Shown one piece after another: positions 31,113-41,888 of a DNA stretch of 49,815 nt. The translations under genes were made by a program, and so were the position numbers. The notes under the pieces are model-generated. The model saw nothing but the letters and a program-made list of their open reading frames with translations, was not told the DNA's origin and searched no databases. The stretch lies in NCBI RefSeq assembly GCF_001071995.1, contig NZ_JVNU01000046.1, positions 1 through 49,815 on the forward strand. Reading direction: 5' to 3'. Numbering within the stretch: position 1 is the stretch's first letter; each line of letters opens with the position of its first letter. This stretch comes from Streptococcus sp. 263_SSPC. GTDB lineage: Bacteria; Bacillota; Bacilli; Lactobacillales; Aerococcaceae.

Positions 31113-31140
31113 ATTTTTAAAAATATTTTTGAAAACGCTA

Positions 31141-31205
31141 TTGACATTCAGGTGTATTAAGCGCATAATACAGTTAAAGATAAGTGTATTAACTGGTTAA
31201 TACAC
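31141..31205 (+). promoter_or_regulatory. Promoter and two GntR operators of the ABC operon
   Basis: TTGACA (31141-31146), a 17-bp spacer and CATAAT (31164-31169) form the promoter. A perfect 22-bp palindrome with arms GTGTATTAAC and GTTAATACAC lies at 31184-31205. A second dyad, GTATTA (31154-31159) and TAATAC (31166-31171), overlaps the -10. The shared half-site GTATTA fits autoregulation by the YtrA-like protein encoded next. Confidence 0.65.
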
Positions 31206-31234
31206 TGATTGGGAATCAAAGAAAGGAGTTACTA

Positions 31235-31588
31235 ATGATCGTATTTGATAAAAGAAGTCCGGTCTACGAGCAAATTATCGCCTATTTCAAAGCGGAAATT
31301 GCCTCCCACAGAATGGAAGCAGGCCAAGAGATGCCGAGTCGGCGTGAATTTGCGCAAACCATGCAAGTGAATCCCAATACGGTCCAACGTGCCTTTCATG
31401 AATTGGAGGTCATGGGGTTGATTACGACTGGTAATAATGTCATGAGTCGTGTGACAGAAGATGTAGAACGGATTGAGCAACTAAAAGATGAAATGTTAGA
31501 TGAGGCGATTGGAAACTTTACAGAAGCGATTAAGCCTCTCAACTTAACTGCAGAAGATGTGATCGAACATCTCAAAAAACAATTGTAA
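31235..31588 (+). CDS. GntR-family regulator, YtrA-like
   Basis: The 117-aa protein has a winged helix at residues about 8-72 (SPVYEQIIAYFKAEIASH, MPSRREFAQTMQVNPNTVQRAFHELEVMGLI). A short C-terminal helical extension follows, with no effector domain. This is the YtrA subfamily, whose members repress linked ABC transporter operons and respond to envelope stress or antibiotics. AAAGGAG precedes the ATG. It is the first gene of a four-gene operon. Confidence 0.88.
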   Translation: MIVFDKRSPVYEQIIAYFKAEIASHRMEAGQEMPSRREFAQTMQVNPNTVQRAFHELEVMGLITTGNNVMSRVTEDVERIEQLKDEMLDEAIGNFTEAIKPLNLTAEDVIEHLKKQL

Positions 31589-31603
31589 GGAAGGAGCGGT
31601 ACT

Positions 31604-32293
31604 ATGTTAACGGTTCAAAACTTAAGCAAGAGATTTGGAAAGAAACAAGTGTTGAATGACATCTCATTTAACGCGAAAAAAGGGGAAGTGACGGCTCTTA
31701 TTGGTGTCAACGGAATTGGGAAGACAACGATTATGAACTGCATTGCAGGACTACTGCCATTTGATAAAGGGAAAGTTGTTATCGATGATATGCCAGCTCG
31801 TAAAGTGTTTGCGGAAAAGGTGAGCTACATTACAGATAGCTCGATTATTTCTCCAGACCAAACGGTGGACGAGGCGATTGATTTTATGCGCACGTTCTAT
31901 CCAAACTGGAATCGTCAAAAGGAAAGACATTTATTAGACTTCTTCCGTTTGAATTTAAAAGATGAAGTACGATCACTCTCGAAAGGGAATGTTGCTAAAC
32001 TGAACTTGCTTCTAGGGATGGGGCTGGACACAGACTACATCTTGATGGACGAACCATTTTCAGGAATCGACGTCTTTACCCGTGAAGAAATCGCACGTGT
32101 GTTTACAAGCGACCTACTCGATGGACGTGGCGTATTGATTACAACGCATGAAATTAATGATATTGAGTATATCGTCGATAAAGCAGTGCTTTTAAACGAT
32201 GGACGTGTAGTGAAGGAATTCTACCCAGAACAAGTGCGTGAAGAAGAGGGTAAATCAATTGTCGATGTGATGAGGGAGGTATACTTACCATGA
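31604..32293 (+). CDS. ABC transporter ATP-binding protein
   Basis: The 229-aa ATPase has Walker A GVNGIGKTT, Walker B DYILMDEPFSGID and the switch His in ITTHEIND. The ABC signature is LSKGNVAK in place of the common LSGGQ, as often seen in YtrB/BcrA-like exporters. It powers the permease encoded next; their genes overlap by four bases. The substrate is unknown; the GntR partner suggests a cell-envelope or antimicrobial peptide stress function. Confidence 0.9.
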   Translation: MLTVQNLSKRFGKKQVLNDISFNAKKGEVTALIGVNGIGKTTIMNCIAGLLPFDKGKVVIDDMPARKVFAEKVSYITDSSIISPDQTVDEAIDFMRTFYPNWNRQKERHLLDFFRLNLKDEVRSLSKGNVAKLNLLLGMGLDTDYILMDEPFSGIDVFTREEIARVFTSDLLDGRGVLITTHEINDIEYIVDKAVLLNDGRVVKEFYPEQVREEEGKSIVDVMREVYLP

Positions 32294-33093
32294 AGAAAGT
32301 CATCAATTTAACGCTTTATAATATCGGCCAAGCAAAAGGATTCATCCTCGTGGTGGCCTTACTTCAAATCTTATTGCAACTAGGGTTGAAGGTGAAGACA
32401 CTTGCGACGACTGGGTTACTAACCGGACAATTGCGCATTGTGAGTCCTGATATCGTGAAACAAGTCGTTTTGGACCAACTCGCAATTGGACTTCCAGTGT
32501 TCTTTGCTGGGACAGCGATTTTGGTTTACTCAGCAGTGATTTGGTCGAGAGAATGGAGCAGCAAAGGCTCATTTATTTATCGCCTACTCATGCTTCCAGG
32601 ATCCCGTTTTGGAATCTACTGGGCTAAATTATTAACGATGCTTGTGATTACGTTCTTCTTACAAGCCGTTCAAGTAGTTGGGGTGTTCTTAAATTACTAC
32701 CTCACAAGCTTCTTTATTCCAGAGTTTGCACAATATCACATCACACCGTGGTCGCTTGTGACGAACTCAATGGCAATGCCACTTCTAGTGCCACAATATG
32801 CGGTGCAGTTTCTTCTCATTTTGACGATGGGGATAGCCCTCATCGTGACGGTCTTCCAACTCGCGATTCTCGTCGTTGGGGTTGAGAAGAAGGGGTACGT
32901 TCGTAAGGTAACTTCGGTCGTTCTTTACGTTTTAGTCGTTGTTGTGACATTCACAGCTATCATGCGCACGCAATTTGTCGTTCGTTTAATTGGAAATGAA
33001 GCGATGGTCTTCTTAATCGGTAGCATGCTCATTTGGATTGTTCTAAATATGCTACTCAGCGATTATTTATTAAATCATAAGGTTAGTGTGTAA
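32290..33093 (+). CDS. ABC transporter permease
   Basis: The 267-aa hydrophobic protein has about six membrane segments, with an N-terminal segment near residues 17-35 and clusters at about 68-85, 108-130, 155-185, 195-225 and 240-260. The layout resembles ABC-2-type permeases that pair with YtrB-like ATPases. No substrate motif is visible. The start overlaps the ATPase gene, and the next gene follows after 12 bases. Confidence 0.85.
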   Translation: MKKVINLTLYNIGQAKGFILVVALLQILLQLGLKVKTLATTGLLTGQLRIVSPDIVKQVVLDQLAIGLPVFFAGTAILVYSAVIWSREWSSKGSFIYRLLMLPGSRFGIYWAKLLTMLVITFFLQAVQVVGVFLNYYLTSFFIPEFAQYHITPWSLVTNSMAMPLLVPQYAVQFLLILTMGIALIVTVFQLAILVVGVEKKGYVRKVTSVVLYVLVVVVTFTAIMRTQFVVRLIGNEAMVFLIGSMLIWIVLNMLLSDYLLNHKVSV

Positions 33094-33105
33094 GGAGGGG
33101 TTATC

Positions 33106-34296
33106 ATGAAATCAAGTAAATTTGCAACAGCAGTATTTGCCTTTAGTGGACTTGTTTTTCTAGCAACAGCTGGTCACGCAGCGTATCAAGAATTGAAGCC
33201 TGCTCCGGTATCGATTCAATTAACCGATGAGGAGAAAAAATTAGTCGACGGAGCAACCTTTGAAATGTCGTATTCTACAGATGATTTAACATCGTCTAAG
33301 GGTGCAGAGTATGCACTTTTAGATGGAGACGTAAAACGTGTTGGATTTTCCGAGAATGCCTACGACTTCCAAACGAAAAAGAGATTGGCAGACTTTTCTT
33401 TTACAGACCGTCCAAATTATGACAATCTGGTGGCGTTTAAGGGGTATGACCTTCTATACGGTTTGAGCCATAGCTTTGAAAGCACAACAGATCCAAAAGT
33501 GAATTTTAGTATCATTAACAAAGAGACGAAGAAGGTCACAACTGTTTCGGTTCCGATTACGAAAGAAGTACGCGGGGACGATAGTCATTTCATCACGGAT
33601 GTCACTTTCTATAGAAAAGGCAATACGGTGTATGGAGTGGTGCCTATGCCTGAGTATGAAAATAGAGGTTCGAAAGCACCAACCTATTTCTTGGTAACAT
33701 TCTCTGTGAACTTAGAAACGGGAGCAACAACACCTGCCAAACGCGTGAAATTACCAGAGGAATACGCTTCGATTGCATGGGGAGAAGCCAAGAGCTCTCG
33801 CATGTATGACCCACAAGTGCTGCTGTTTAAGAGTATGTATTCAAGAGATGAAAAATTCCGCTTAATGACTTTTGATGCTGAGACGGAGAAGTTTACAGAA
33901 ATCACACCTGAACAGGGCATGAGTGCGGTACAATCGATTCTATACACAGTGGGAGACAAAGCCTATATTGCATTGGCAGATGAGGTGCCTGCATTCACTG
34001 GGTCGGATACGTATGTGAAGGCAAGTGAACGCAAAAATAACGAGACAAAATACTATGTTCTTAATGCAGGGGCGAAGAAACTAGAAGAAGCCTTTACAAC
34101 AGAAACAGATGTCTATGCGCCACAAGTGTACTTGAATAAAGGGAATCTTGTGATGATCACACTTGTCGATGGCAAACCAACGCTACGTGTGCAATCAATG
34201 GAAACAAAAGACGTCCTTCTTTCTAAGACGATTGATGTGAAGGATGATGTGTTCTTTATCGATACACGTATGTACGGCATGATGCGTATGAAATAA
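33106..34296 (+). CDS. Secreted or membrane-anchored protein of unknown function, ABC operon
   Basis: The 396-aa product has an N-terminal hydrophobic segment (about residues 8-25) ending TAGHAAYQ, compatible with signal peptidase cleavage or a signal anchor, and a long beta-rich extracellular part. Repeated short strand patterns (for example HSFESTTDPKVNFSIINKETKKVTTVSV) hint at a propeller-like fold, but I recognise no family. Co-transcription with the GntR-ABC genes (AAGGAGGGG ribosome binding site) suggests an extracellular partner or sensor for the transporter. Confidence 0.75.
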   Translation: MKSSKFATAVFAFSGLVFLATAGHAAYQELKPAPVSIQLTDEEKKLVDGATFEMSYSTDDLTSSKGAEYALLDGDVKRVGFSENAYDFQTKKRLADFSFTDRPNYDNLVAFKGYDLLYGLSHSFESTTDPKVNFSIINKETKKVTTVSVPITKEVRGDDSHFITDVTFYRKGNTVYGVVPMPEYENRGSKAPTYFLVTFSVNLETGATTPAKRVKLPEEYASIAWGEAKSSRMYDPQVLLFKSMYSRDEKFRLMTFDAETEKFTEITPEQGMSAVQSILYTVGDKAYIALADEVPAFTGSDTYVKASERKNNETKYYVLNAGAKKLEEAFTTETDVYAPQVYLNKGNLVMITLVDGKPTLRVQSMETKDVLLSKTIDVKDDVFFIDTRMYGMMRMK

Positions 34297-34309
34297 AAAA
34301 ACAGTACGA

Positions 34310-34344
34310 AAAAAGAGTTCTACCCCGTTGGTAGAACTCTTTTT
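34310..34344. terminator. Bidirectional terminator between the ABC operon and the exporter-like gene
   Basis: AAAAAGAGTTCTACC pairs with GGTAGAACTCTTTTT around CCGTT; A and T runs flank both sides. Confidence 0.85.
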
Positions 34345-34852
34345 ATGATGCTTGTTTTTCTTCTTTTAAATGCGGATTTGGCAGTAAGTGGTTTACTCCA
34401 ATCGCAATGAGTGCTCCGATAATTGTATCGAGAATTCGTTGAATCGCGTAGGCGGTATTTTGGCCTGCCTCTATATTGAAGAAGATGACAAGGAAAGTGG
34501 CGCATGAGTTAATCACACCGGTCTTGTTGAATCGATTACAGAATAAAATAATCATTACGATACCAGCAGGTGCCAGTAGTAAATCGGTATATTCTGGAAA
34601 TGGGAGAACGGCTCTTACGTAGAATAAGATGATAGCCACGACCCCGCCGGTTGTATTTCCGATACAACGAGACAGTGCGAATTTAAACGTTTGCTGATGG
34701 TCGATGCGCAAACTGAAAATAGCAGACAAGGCTGCTAGCATTGGTGAACCACGATGTAAGATTCTAAAGAGAACCACGCAAATAAACACAGACACGGCTG
34801 TTTTAAAAGTACGAAGTCCGATATGGAATGGATTATTTGACGATTGTGGCAC
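34343..34852 (-). CDS. FUSC/aromatic acid exporter-family membrane protein, short form
   Basis: The 169-aa protein has about four to five membrane segments and matches the N-terminal transmembrane part of aromatic acid exporter (ArAE/FUSC) proteins (FKTAVSVFICVVLFR, then SLRIDHQQTFKFALSRCIGNTTGGVVAI). The soluble C-terminal domain of full-length exporters is missing, but short versions occur in Firmicutes, so truncation is not implied. A function in efflux of organic acids is inferred only from the family. It stands alone on the minus strand. Confidence 0.75.
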   Translation of the reverse strand: MPQSSNNPFHIGLRTFKTAVSVFICVVLFRILHRGSPMLAALSAIFSLRIDHQQTFKFALSRCIGNTTGGVVAIILFYVRAVLPFPEYTDLLLAPAGIVMIILFCNRFNKTGVINSCATFLVIFFNIEAGQNTAYAIQRILDTIIGALIAIGVNHLLPNPHLKEEKQAS

Positions 34853-34917
34853 GCTCTCACCTCTGCTTTTTTAGATATCGCTATTATAATATATGTGTTT
34901 AAAAAATGGTAGAGTTA

Positions 34918-34946
34918 TTGAATAATGCACCTAATAGGTGTATAAT
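34918..34946 (+). promoter_or_regulatory. Promoter with palindrome in the spacer, upstream of the HTH gene
   Basis: TTGAAT (34918-34923), a 17-bp spacer and TATAAT (34941-34946) form the promoter. The spacer ends in the perfect palindrome CACCTAATAGGTG (34928-34940), a good operator position. The gene downstream encodes a small HTH protein, so autoregulation is possible. Confidence 0.6.
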
Positions 34947-34966
34947 GTGTCCGAGAGGTGATGAAG

Positions 34967-35530
34967 ATGCATGAAGCATTTGTATTAATTGTAGTGAACG
35001 CTGTTAGAGAACGTTATGTCTCAGAAAAGGCATTTTATACAGAAGAATTAGGGATTAGTGGTCAAAGTTGGACGAGATGGAAAAACGGGGAACGCGGATT
35101 GAAGGCAGAAAATCTGCAAAAAATCGCACGTCTGTTTACGGATTACGAGTGGATGCTCGCGAATAAAGTCGCCCGAAATGCCGATGTGCTTCCAGAAGTC
35201 GCTTCAGACCCAGTCGCTGAATATTTACGATTGAAGGTGGCGATTGCGAGTCGCTGGATTCGTCAAGAAAATGTTCGCGTGGATTGGAAGACAGCTGCTG
35301 TCAGCAAGGGCAAATTCAAAGAAAATGTCACGATTTTACGTGTGGCTACGACATATGGTCACTGGAGTTACCAAGACATTATCGAGATCCGCGTGGTAGG
35401 AATTACCCATAAACAAATCGGTACGAAAAAACAAGCACTTCTTGAATGGATGCATGATGAAAAAGCACAACAAAAGTATTTAGAATATAGCAAAAATGCA
35501 TTTGTTCCTGAATCTAATTTAGAGAAATAG
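34967..35530 (+). CDS. HTH-domain protein of unknown function
   Basis: The protein is about 187 aa. Residues about 15-65 look like a short Xre-type helix-turn-helix (EELGISGQSWTRWKNGERGLKAENLQKIARLF), with the RWKNGERG segment typical of such regulators. The C-terminal region of about 110 residues (from AEYLRLKVAIASRW) is not recognised. ATG 34967 is selected because GAGAGG lies eight bases upstream; a GTG at 34958 and ATG at 34961 overlap or crowd that site. It is monocistronic. Confidence 0.7.
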   Translation: MHEAFVLIVVNAVRERYVSEKAFYTEELGISGQSWTRWKNGERGLKAENLQKIARLFTDYEWMLANKVARNADVLPEVASDPVAEYLRLKVAIASRWIRQENVRVDWKTAAVSKGKFKENVTILRVATTYGHWSYQDIIEIRVVGITHKQIGTKKQALLEWMHDEKAQQKYLEYSKNAFVPESNLEK

Positions 35531-35540
35531 AAGTTTGCAA

Positions 35541-35587
35541 AATGGATGCGATACTCTCTTTGAAAACAAGGGGGTATCCATTTTTTT
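35541..35587 (+). terminator. Terminator of the HTH gene
   Basis: AATGGA, ATAC and CTCTTTG pair with CAAGGGG, GTAT and TCCATT with small bulges, followed by TTTTTTT. Confidence 0.6.
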
Positions 35588-35636
35588 ATAGGCCATTTTA
35601 TGATAAAATTGAAAAGATAAAGAAAGTGGTGAAACT

Positions 35637-36311
35637 GTGGCGAAAAGAAAGAAAAGAAAAAATAAATTCGTCTTTCATCTTGTCGAGTGGTTCAAGTCAT
35701 TATCGAAATTGACGGGACTTCTCATCGTAGCTGTAGCAAGCGTTCTTTTGGCCGGGACCATCACATGGTTATCTGAACATAAATCCGAGCCACAGGAAAT
35801 ACATGTGACACAAGATGAATTTTTAAAAGTGCTCATCCCAGCGGCGCAACAGGCGTATAAAGACTACGGCGTGTTGCCAAGCGTGAGTTTAGCGCAAGCG
35901 ATTCTTGAATCGAACTGGGGAGAGAGTTTATTAGCAAGTAAATATTATAATTTATACGGCGTGAAAGGGTCAGCGTCTGAACCAAATGTCGTATTAGAAA
36001 CAGCAGAATTCGTGAACAATACATGGATCACGATTAACGGACGATTTCGCGTCTATGAAAGCTGGGCAGATTCAGTTGAGGCCCATGCCCAATTATTAGC
36101 GTACGGCGTGGACTGGAATCCAACGCTTTATCACAAAGTGCTTGGGGCTAGAAACTACAAGCAAGCGGCACAGGCCTTGCAAGATGCAGGATATGCGACC
36201 GACCCGACGTATGCGCAAAAGCTTATTCAAATGATTGAAGAGCATGAATTATATAAATACGATCGATTACCAACAGAAGAAACAACCGTGTCCGTACGAA
36301 AGAGTTCGTAA
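35637..36311 (+). CDS. Membrane-anchored GH73 glucosaminidase
   Basis: The 224-aa protein has a very basic N-terminus (MAKRKKRKNK), one membrane segment (about residues 24-45) and an extracellular GH73 domain (about 58-205). The catalytic Glu is in LAQAILESNWGESLL, followed by KYYNLYGVKG and the YESWADSVEAHAQLL region. It should cleave GlcNAc-MurNAc bonds in peptidoglycan. No cell-wall-binding repeats are present, so the anchor fixes it at the membrane. The start is GTG 35637, with a weak AAAGTGG site. Confidence 0.88.
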   Translation: MAKRKKRKNKFVFHLVEWFKSLSKLTGLLIVAVASVLLAGTITWLSEHKSEPQEIHVTQDEFLKVLIPAAQQAYKDYGVLPSVSLAQAILESNWGESLLASKYYNLYGVKGSASEPNVVLETAEFVNNTWITINGRFRVYESWADSVEAHAQLLAYGVDWNPTLYHKVLGARNYKQAAQALQDAGYATDPTYAQKLIQMIEEHELYKYDRLPTEETTVSVRKSS

Positions 36312-36344
36312 CGGTCAAACGGATTAGTAAAGGAGAGGATATTA

Positions 36345-37469
36345 ATGAGTCAGTTATTACCAGGAGCCATCATCGGAATTATCGGTGGAGATGAGCAAGC
36401 CGCATCCATCGCTCGCGAATCAAGAAAAATGGGGTATGTTGTGTACTGCTACCACCAATCAAACGAGGCGGCTATTTCGATGGCTGAATATGAAATCGTC
36501 TCTTCTTACAAAGACCGTGAGGCGTTATTAGATTTCGCAGAAAAAGTAGACACGGTTTTATTATTAACAAACTTAGTGCCAGTTGATGTGTTATACGAAA
36601 TCAGCAGCAAAACTCGCTATTATCAATCGTTTGAACTAGCAGAGATTTCGCAAAATCGTACGGTTGAAAAACTATTTTTAGAAACACACGCGATTAACCT
36701 AGCGCCATATAGCTTGGTGACAACGGTCGGAGAATTACCTTCGATTGTCCAAAGCATCGGACTTCCAGCATTCTTAGAAAGCAATCTTGTAAAGAATCGC
36801 GTAGAAGAAAAGTTAGAGCTCTACGATGAAGATTTCGAAGAGCGCGTTCTTGAAAAATTGGAAGAAGGTCCATGTATGTTAACGGCATTCGTACCAGCGC
36901 AACGTCATTTTACAGTGACCGTTGTACGTGACTACGAAGACCGCGTGACAGTCCTTCCGATTTCAGAAGATGTCTACATCACGGGTAAATTAAAATACAG
37001 TATCGTTTCTCGTCGACTAAATCCAGAATGGGTGCAAGAATTAAAACGTATCGCCTTCAAGATTATGGATAACTTATCTGGAACAACGATTCTTTCGATT
37101 CAAGTGAAGATGGGAAATAACGGTATTTTCTACGTGGATGGTGTCAACCAATTGCCGCTTGTGCAACAACAATTCAGCAGCGCCTTCTTAGGACATAGCT
37201 TGTCTGAAATTCTTGTGCGCGTGGCAACAGGATTACCAATCGAATACAAAGAAATCAAAGAAGAAATGATCATCGTGCCAATTTACGAATCGATGATGGA
37301 AAAAGCAAGTTTATTAACGTTATTGAAACCACAATGGGACTTCGAGTTCTTCCAATTAACACCAAAACGCCCAACTGACGTGCTTGGTGTGATTCGACTT
37401 CGCGGAGCTTCTAGTGTGGATTTACTCAGAGAAATTGAAGTGACAGACTTATTTTTCAATGTACAATAA
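36345..37469 (+). CDS. PurK-like ATP-grasp protein
   Basis: The 374-aa protein has the PurK layout: an N-terminal Rossmann part (GIIGGDEQAASIARESRKMGY), a central ATP-grasp region and a C-terminal domain. The canonical PurK motif GIIGGGQLGRM is changed (GGDEQAAS) and several ATP-grasp motifs look weak, while an ExxPRPHNSGH-type segment is replaced by DGVNQLPLVQQQF. No purine genes are nearby. It may be a diverged paralogue with another role, or a degenerate but expressed enzyme; the frame is intact. AAAGGAGAGG precedes the ATG and pcrA follows after 21 bases. Confidence 0.7.
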   Translation: MSQLLPGAIIGIIGGDEQAASIARESRKMGYVVYCYHQSNEAAISMAEYEIVSSYKDREALLDFAEKVDTVLLLTNLVPVDVLYEISSKTRYYQSFELAEISQNRTVEKLFLETHAINLAPYSLVTTVGELPSIVQSIGLPAFLESNLVKNRVEEKLELYDEDFEERVLEKLEEGPCMLTAFVPAQRHFTVTVVRDYEDRVTVLPISEDVYITGKLKYSIVSRRLNPEWVQELKRIAFKIMDNLSGTTILSIQVKMGNNGIFYVDGVNQLPLVQQQFSSAFLGHSLSEILVRVATGLPIEYKEIKEEMIIVPIYESMMEKASLLTLLKPQWDFEFFQLTPKRPTDVLGVIRLRGASSVDLLREIEVTDLFFNVQ

Positions 37470-37490
37470 CCTTTACGAAAGGACAGAGTT

Positions 37491-39866
37491 GTGAAAAATT
37501 CGAGTGATTTAATTAAGGGAATGAACCCTCGCCAAAAAGAAGCGGTCATGCATACGCAAGGGCCACTTTTAGTGATGGCCGGTGCGGGGAGTGGGAAGAC
37601 GCGTGTGTTAACCCACCGTATGGCCTATATTTTGGCAGAAGAAGCGGTACAACCGTGGAATATTTTAGCGATTACGTTTACGAATAAAGCGGCTAATGAG
37701 ATGAAAGAGCGTGTGGCTGCGCTTGTTGGAGAACAGGCACAAGATATGTGGGTATCAACCTTCCACTCGATGTGCGTGCGTATCCTTCGTCGCGACTGTG
37801 AGCGTATCGGTTTAGCCAAGTCGTTTACGATTATCGATTCAGGCGACCAACTTTCTGCGATGAAACGAATTATGCAAAAGTTGAATATCGATACGGATCG
37901 CTACGAACCACGTGGAGCTTTAGCAACCATCAGCAATGCGAAAAATAATTTCGAAGATGCTGAAACATTTGCGAAGAACCATTTGGACTATGTGAGCCAA
38001 ATTTATGCGAAATGTTATAAAGAATATCAAGCAGAAATGCGTAAAAATATGACGGTAGACTTCGATGACCTTATCATGTTGACCGTGAAATTATTCCAAG
38101 AACATCAAGATGTGTTGGATTATTACCAACAAAAATTCCACTATATCCACGTGGATGAGTATCAAGATACCAACCACGCGCAATACTTATTGGTGAAGCT
38201 CCTTGCAGATAAATTCAAAAACATCTGCGTTGTAGGGGATGCCGACCAAAGTATTTACGGATGGCGTGGAGCCGATATGGAAAATATCTTGTCATTTGAA
38301 CAAGATTATCCGGATGCCAAAGTGGTCCTTCTCGAGCAAAACTACCGTTCGACAAAGACCATCTTAAAAGCAGCCAACCAAGTGATTGAAAACAATGTGA
38401 ATCGTAAGCCGAAAGAATTGTGGACCGACAATGAAGCCGGTGAGAAAATCACGTATTACTGTGGACAGTCGGGATATGATGAATCTCGTTATGTCATCAG
38501 CACAATTCAAAAAATGGTGAACTTTGACGGGTATGACTATAGCGATTTTGCGGTACTTTACAGAAGTAACGCGCAGTCTCGTACTCTTGAAGAAGATTTA
38601 CTAAAGGCGAATATGCCATTCAAGATGGTCGGAGGCCAACGCTTCTATGAGCGCATGGAAATCAAAGACCTTCTTGCTTACTTACGACTCTTAGTGAACC
38701 CAACGGATGACTTTAGTTTCAGACGTGTGGTCAATGCGCCAAAACGCGGTATCGGAGATAAGAGTATTGAAAAGCTTGCTCTCTTTGCCGAAATGCATAG
38801 TTTCTCGCTACTTGAAGCAGCCGGAAGTCCATTGAACGGCATTTCTGGGAAAGCAGGTAAGGGGTTAGCCGATTTTGCACAACTCATCGCCGACTTAACG
38901 AAGATGCAAGAGTTCGTCACACTAACCGATTTGATTGAAGAAGTGATGACAAAATCAGGGTATATCACAGCCCTTGAACAAGCGCGTACGATGGAAGCAG
39001 ATGCGCGTATCGATAATATGCGCGAGTTCCTATCGGTAGCCAAAGAGTTCGAAGAACAACGACTCGATAGAGAGGCCGAAGAATCTCCGCTCGTCCAATT
39101 CTTAACAGACTTGTCACTAGTGACGGATATGGAAAGCGAAGAAGAAACGAGCGCTTCTCAAATCGCATTAATGACCTTGCATGCGGCAAAAGGGCTTGAG
39201 TTCCCCGTTGTGTTCCTTGTCGGAATGGAAGACGGGATTTTCCCATCAGGACGATCACTCCAAGAAGATGGCGAAGAAGAGGAACGTCGCTTGGCATATG
39301 TAGGAATTACCCGTGCCGAGAAGAAACTCTTTATGACCCGTGCGTACTCACGACTTCTTTACGGGAAGACACAAAACTATCGTGAGTCACGATTCATGCA
39401 AGAAATTGATGACAGCCTATTAGAAAAAGAAGGCGTAACGGTGAGTGATTCGTATTTCTCAAGCAGTTTCTATACGAACGATTCAAAATCTTCTTATGGA
39501 ACGCGTAGCCAAACGTCGTCTTATGGCACACGTAGCACCTCTCAGTCTACGTCATCAACAGGTAGCGGAGGATTATTTGACCGCTATCGCTCAAGTAGCC
39601 AATCGTCTAGTGGCGGTGGTTATTTTCAAAAGAAACAAACGACACCAGCGCGTATTCAACGTGCAGACAAGCCGCAACAAGCAAGTTCATCTTCAGCAGA
39701 TGGCTGGACTGTGGGCATGAAAGTGTCGCATAAAAAATGGGGAACAGGAACCGTTGTCCGTATTACTGGTGAAGGAGACCGTCAAGAGTTAGATGTGGCC
39801 TTTGCAGGAATGGGCATTAAACGACTCCTTGCAAGTTTTGCCCCGATCGAAAAAATCGAAGAATAG
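37491..39866 (+). CDS. pcrA: ATP-dependent DNA helicase PcrA
   Basis: The 791-aa SF1A helicase has Walker A in MAGAGSGKTRVLTHR (about residues 31-45), motif II in HVDEYQDTNHAQY, GDADQSIYGWRGAD, LEQNYRST and MTLHAAKGLEFPVVF. It unwinds DNA in repair and rolling-circle replication. A Ser/Gly/Gln-rich spacer (about residues 655-735, with SSYGTRS twice) makes it longer than most PcrA proteins. The C-terminal Tudor-like RNA polymerase-interacting domain follows (VGMKVSHKKWGTGTVV). The start is GTG 37491 after AAAGGAC. Its order with ligA is conserved in Firmicutes. Confidence 0.95.
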   Translation: MKNSSDLIKGMNPRQKEAVMHTQGPLLVMAGAGSGKTRVLTHRMAYILAEEAVQPWNILAITFTNKAANEMKERVAALVGEQAQDMWVSTFHSMCVRILRRDCERIGLAKSFTIIDSGDQLSAMKRIMQKLNIDTDRYEPRGALATISNAKNNFEDAETFAKNHLDYVSQIYAKCYKEYQAEMRKNMTVDFDDLIMLTVKLFQEHQDVLDYYQQKFHYIHVDEYQDTNHAQYLLVKLLADKFKNICVVGDADQSIYGWRGADMENILSFEQDYPDAKVVLLEQNYRSTKTILKAANQVIENNVNRKPKELWTDNEAGEKITYYCGQSGYDESRYVISTIQKMVNFDGYDYSDFAVLYRSNAQSRTLEEDLLKANMPFKMVGGQRFYERMEIKDLLAYLRLLVNPTDDFSFRRVVNAPKRGIGDKSIEKLALFAEMHSFSLLEAAGSPLNGISGKAGKGLADFAQLIADLTKMQEFVTLTDLIEEVMTKSGYITALEQARTMEADARIDNMREFLSVAKEFEEQRLDREAEESPLVQFLTDLSLVTDMESEEETSASQIALMTLHAAKGLEFPVVFLVGMEDGIFPSGRSLQEDGEEEERRLAYVGITRAEKKLFMTRAYSRLLYGKTQNYRESRFMQEIDDSLLEKEGVTVSDSYFSSSFYTNDSKSSYGTRSQTSSYGTRSTSQSTSSTGSGGLFDRYRSSSQSSSGGGYFQKKQTTPARIQRADKPQQASSSSADGWTVGMKVSHKKWGTGTVVRITGEGDRQELDVAFAGMGIKRLLASFAPIEKIEE

Positions 39867-41876
<2,010 letters not shown>

Positions 41877-41888
41877 AAAGGATGTCAC

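Noticed and set aside
36345-37469. Purine biosynthesis locus
   Set aside because: Only one PurK-like gene is present; the neighbours are a glucosaminidase gene and pcrA, so no purine operon is supported.
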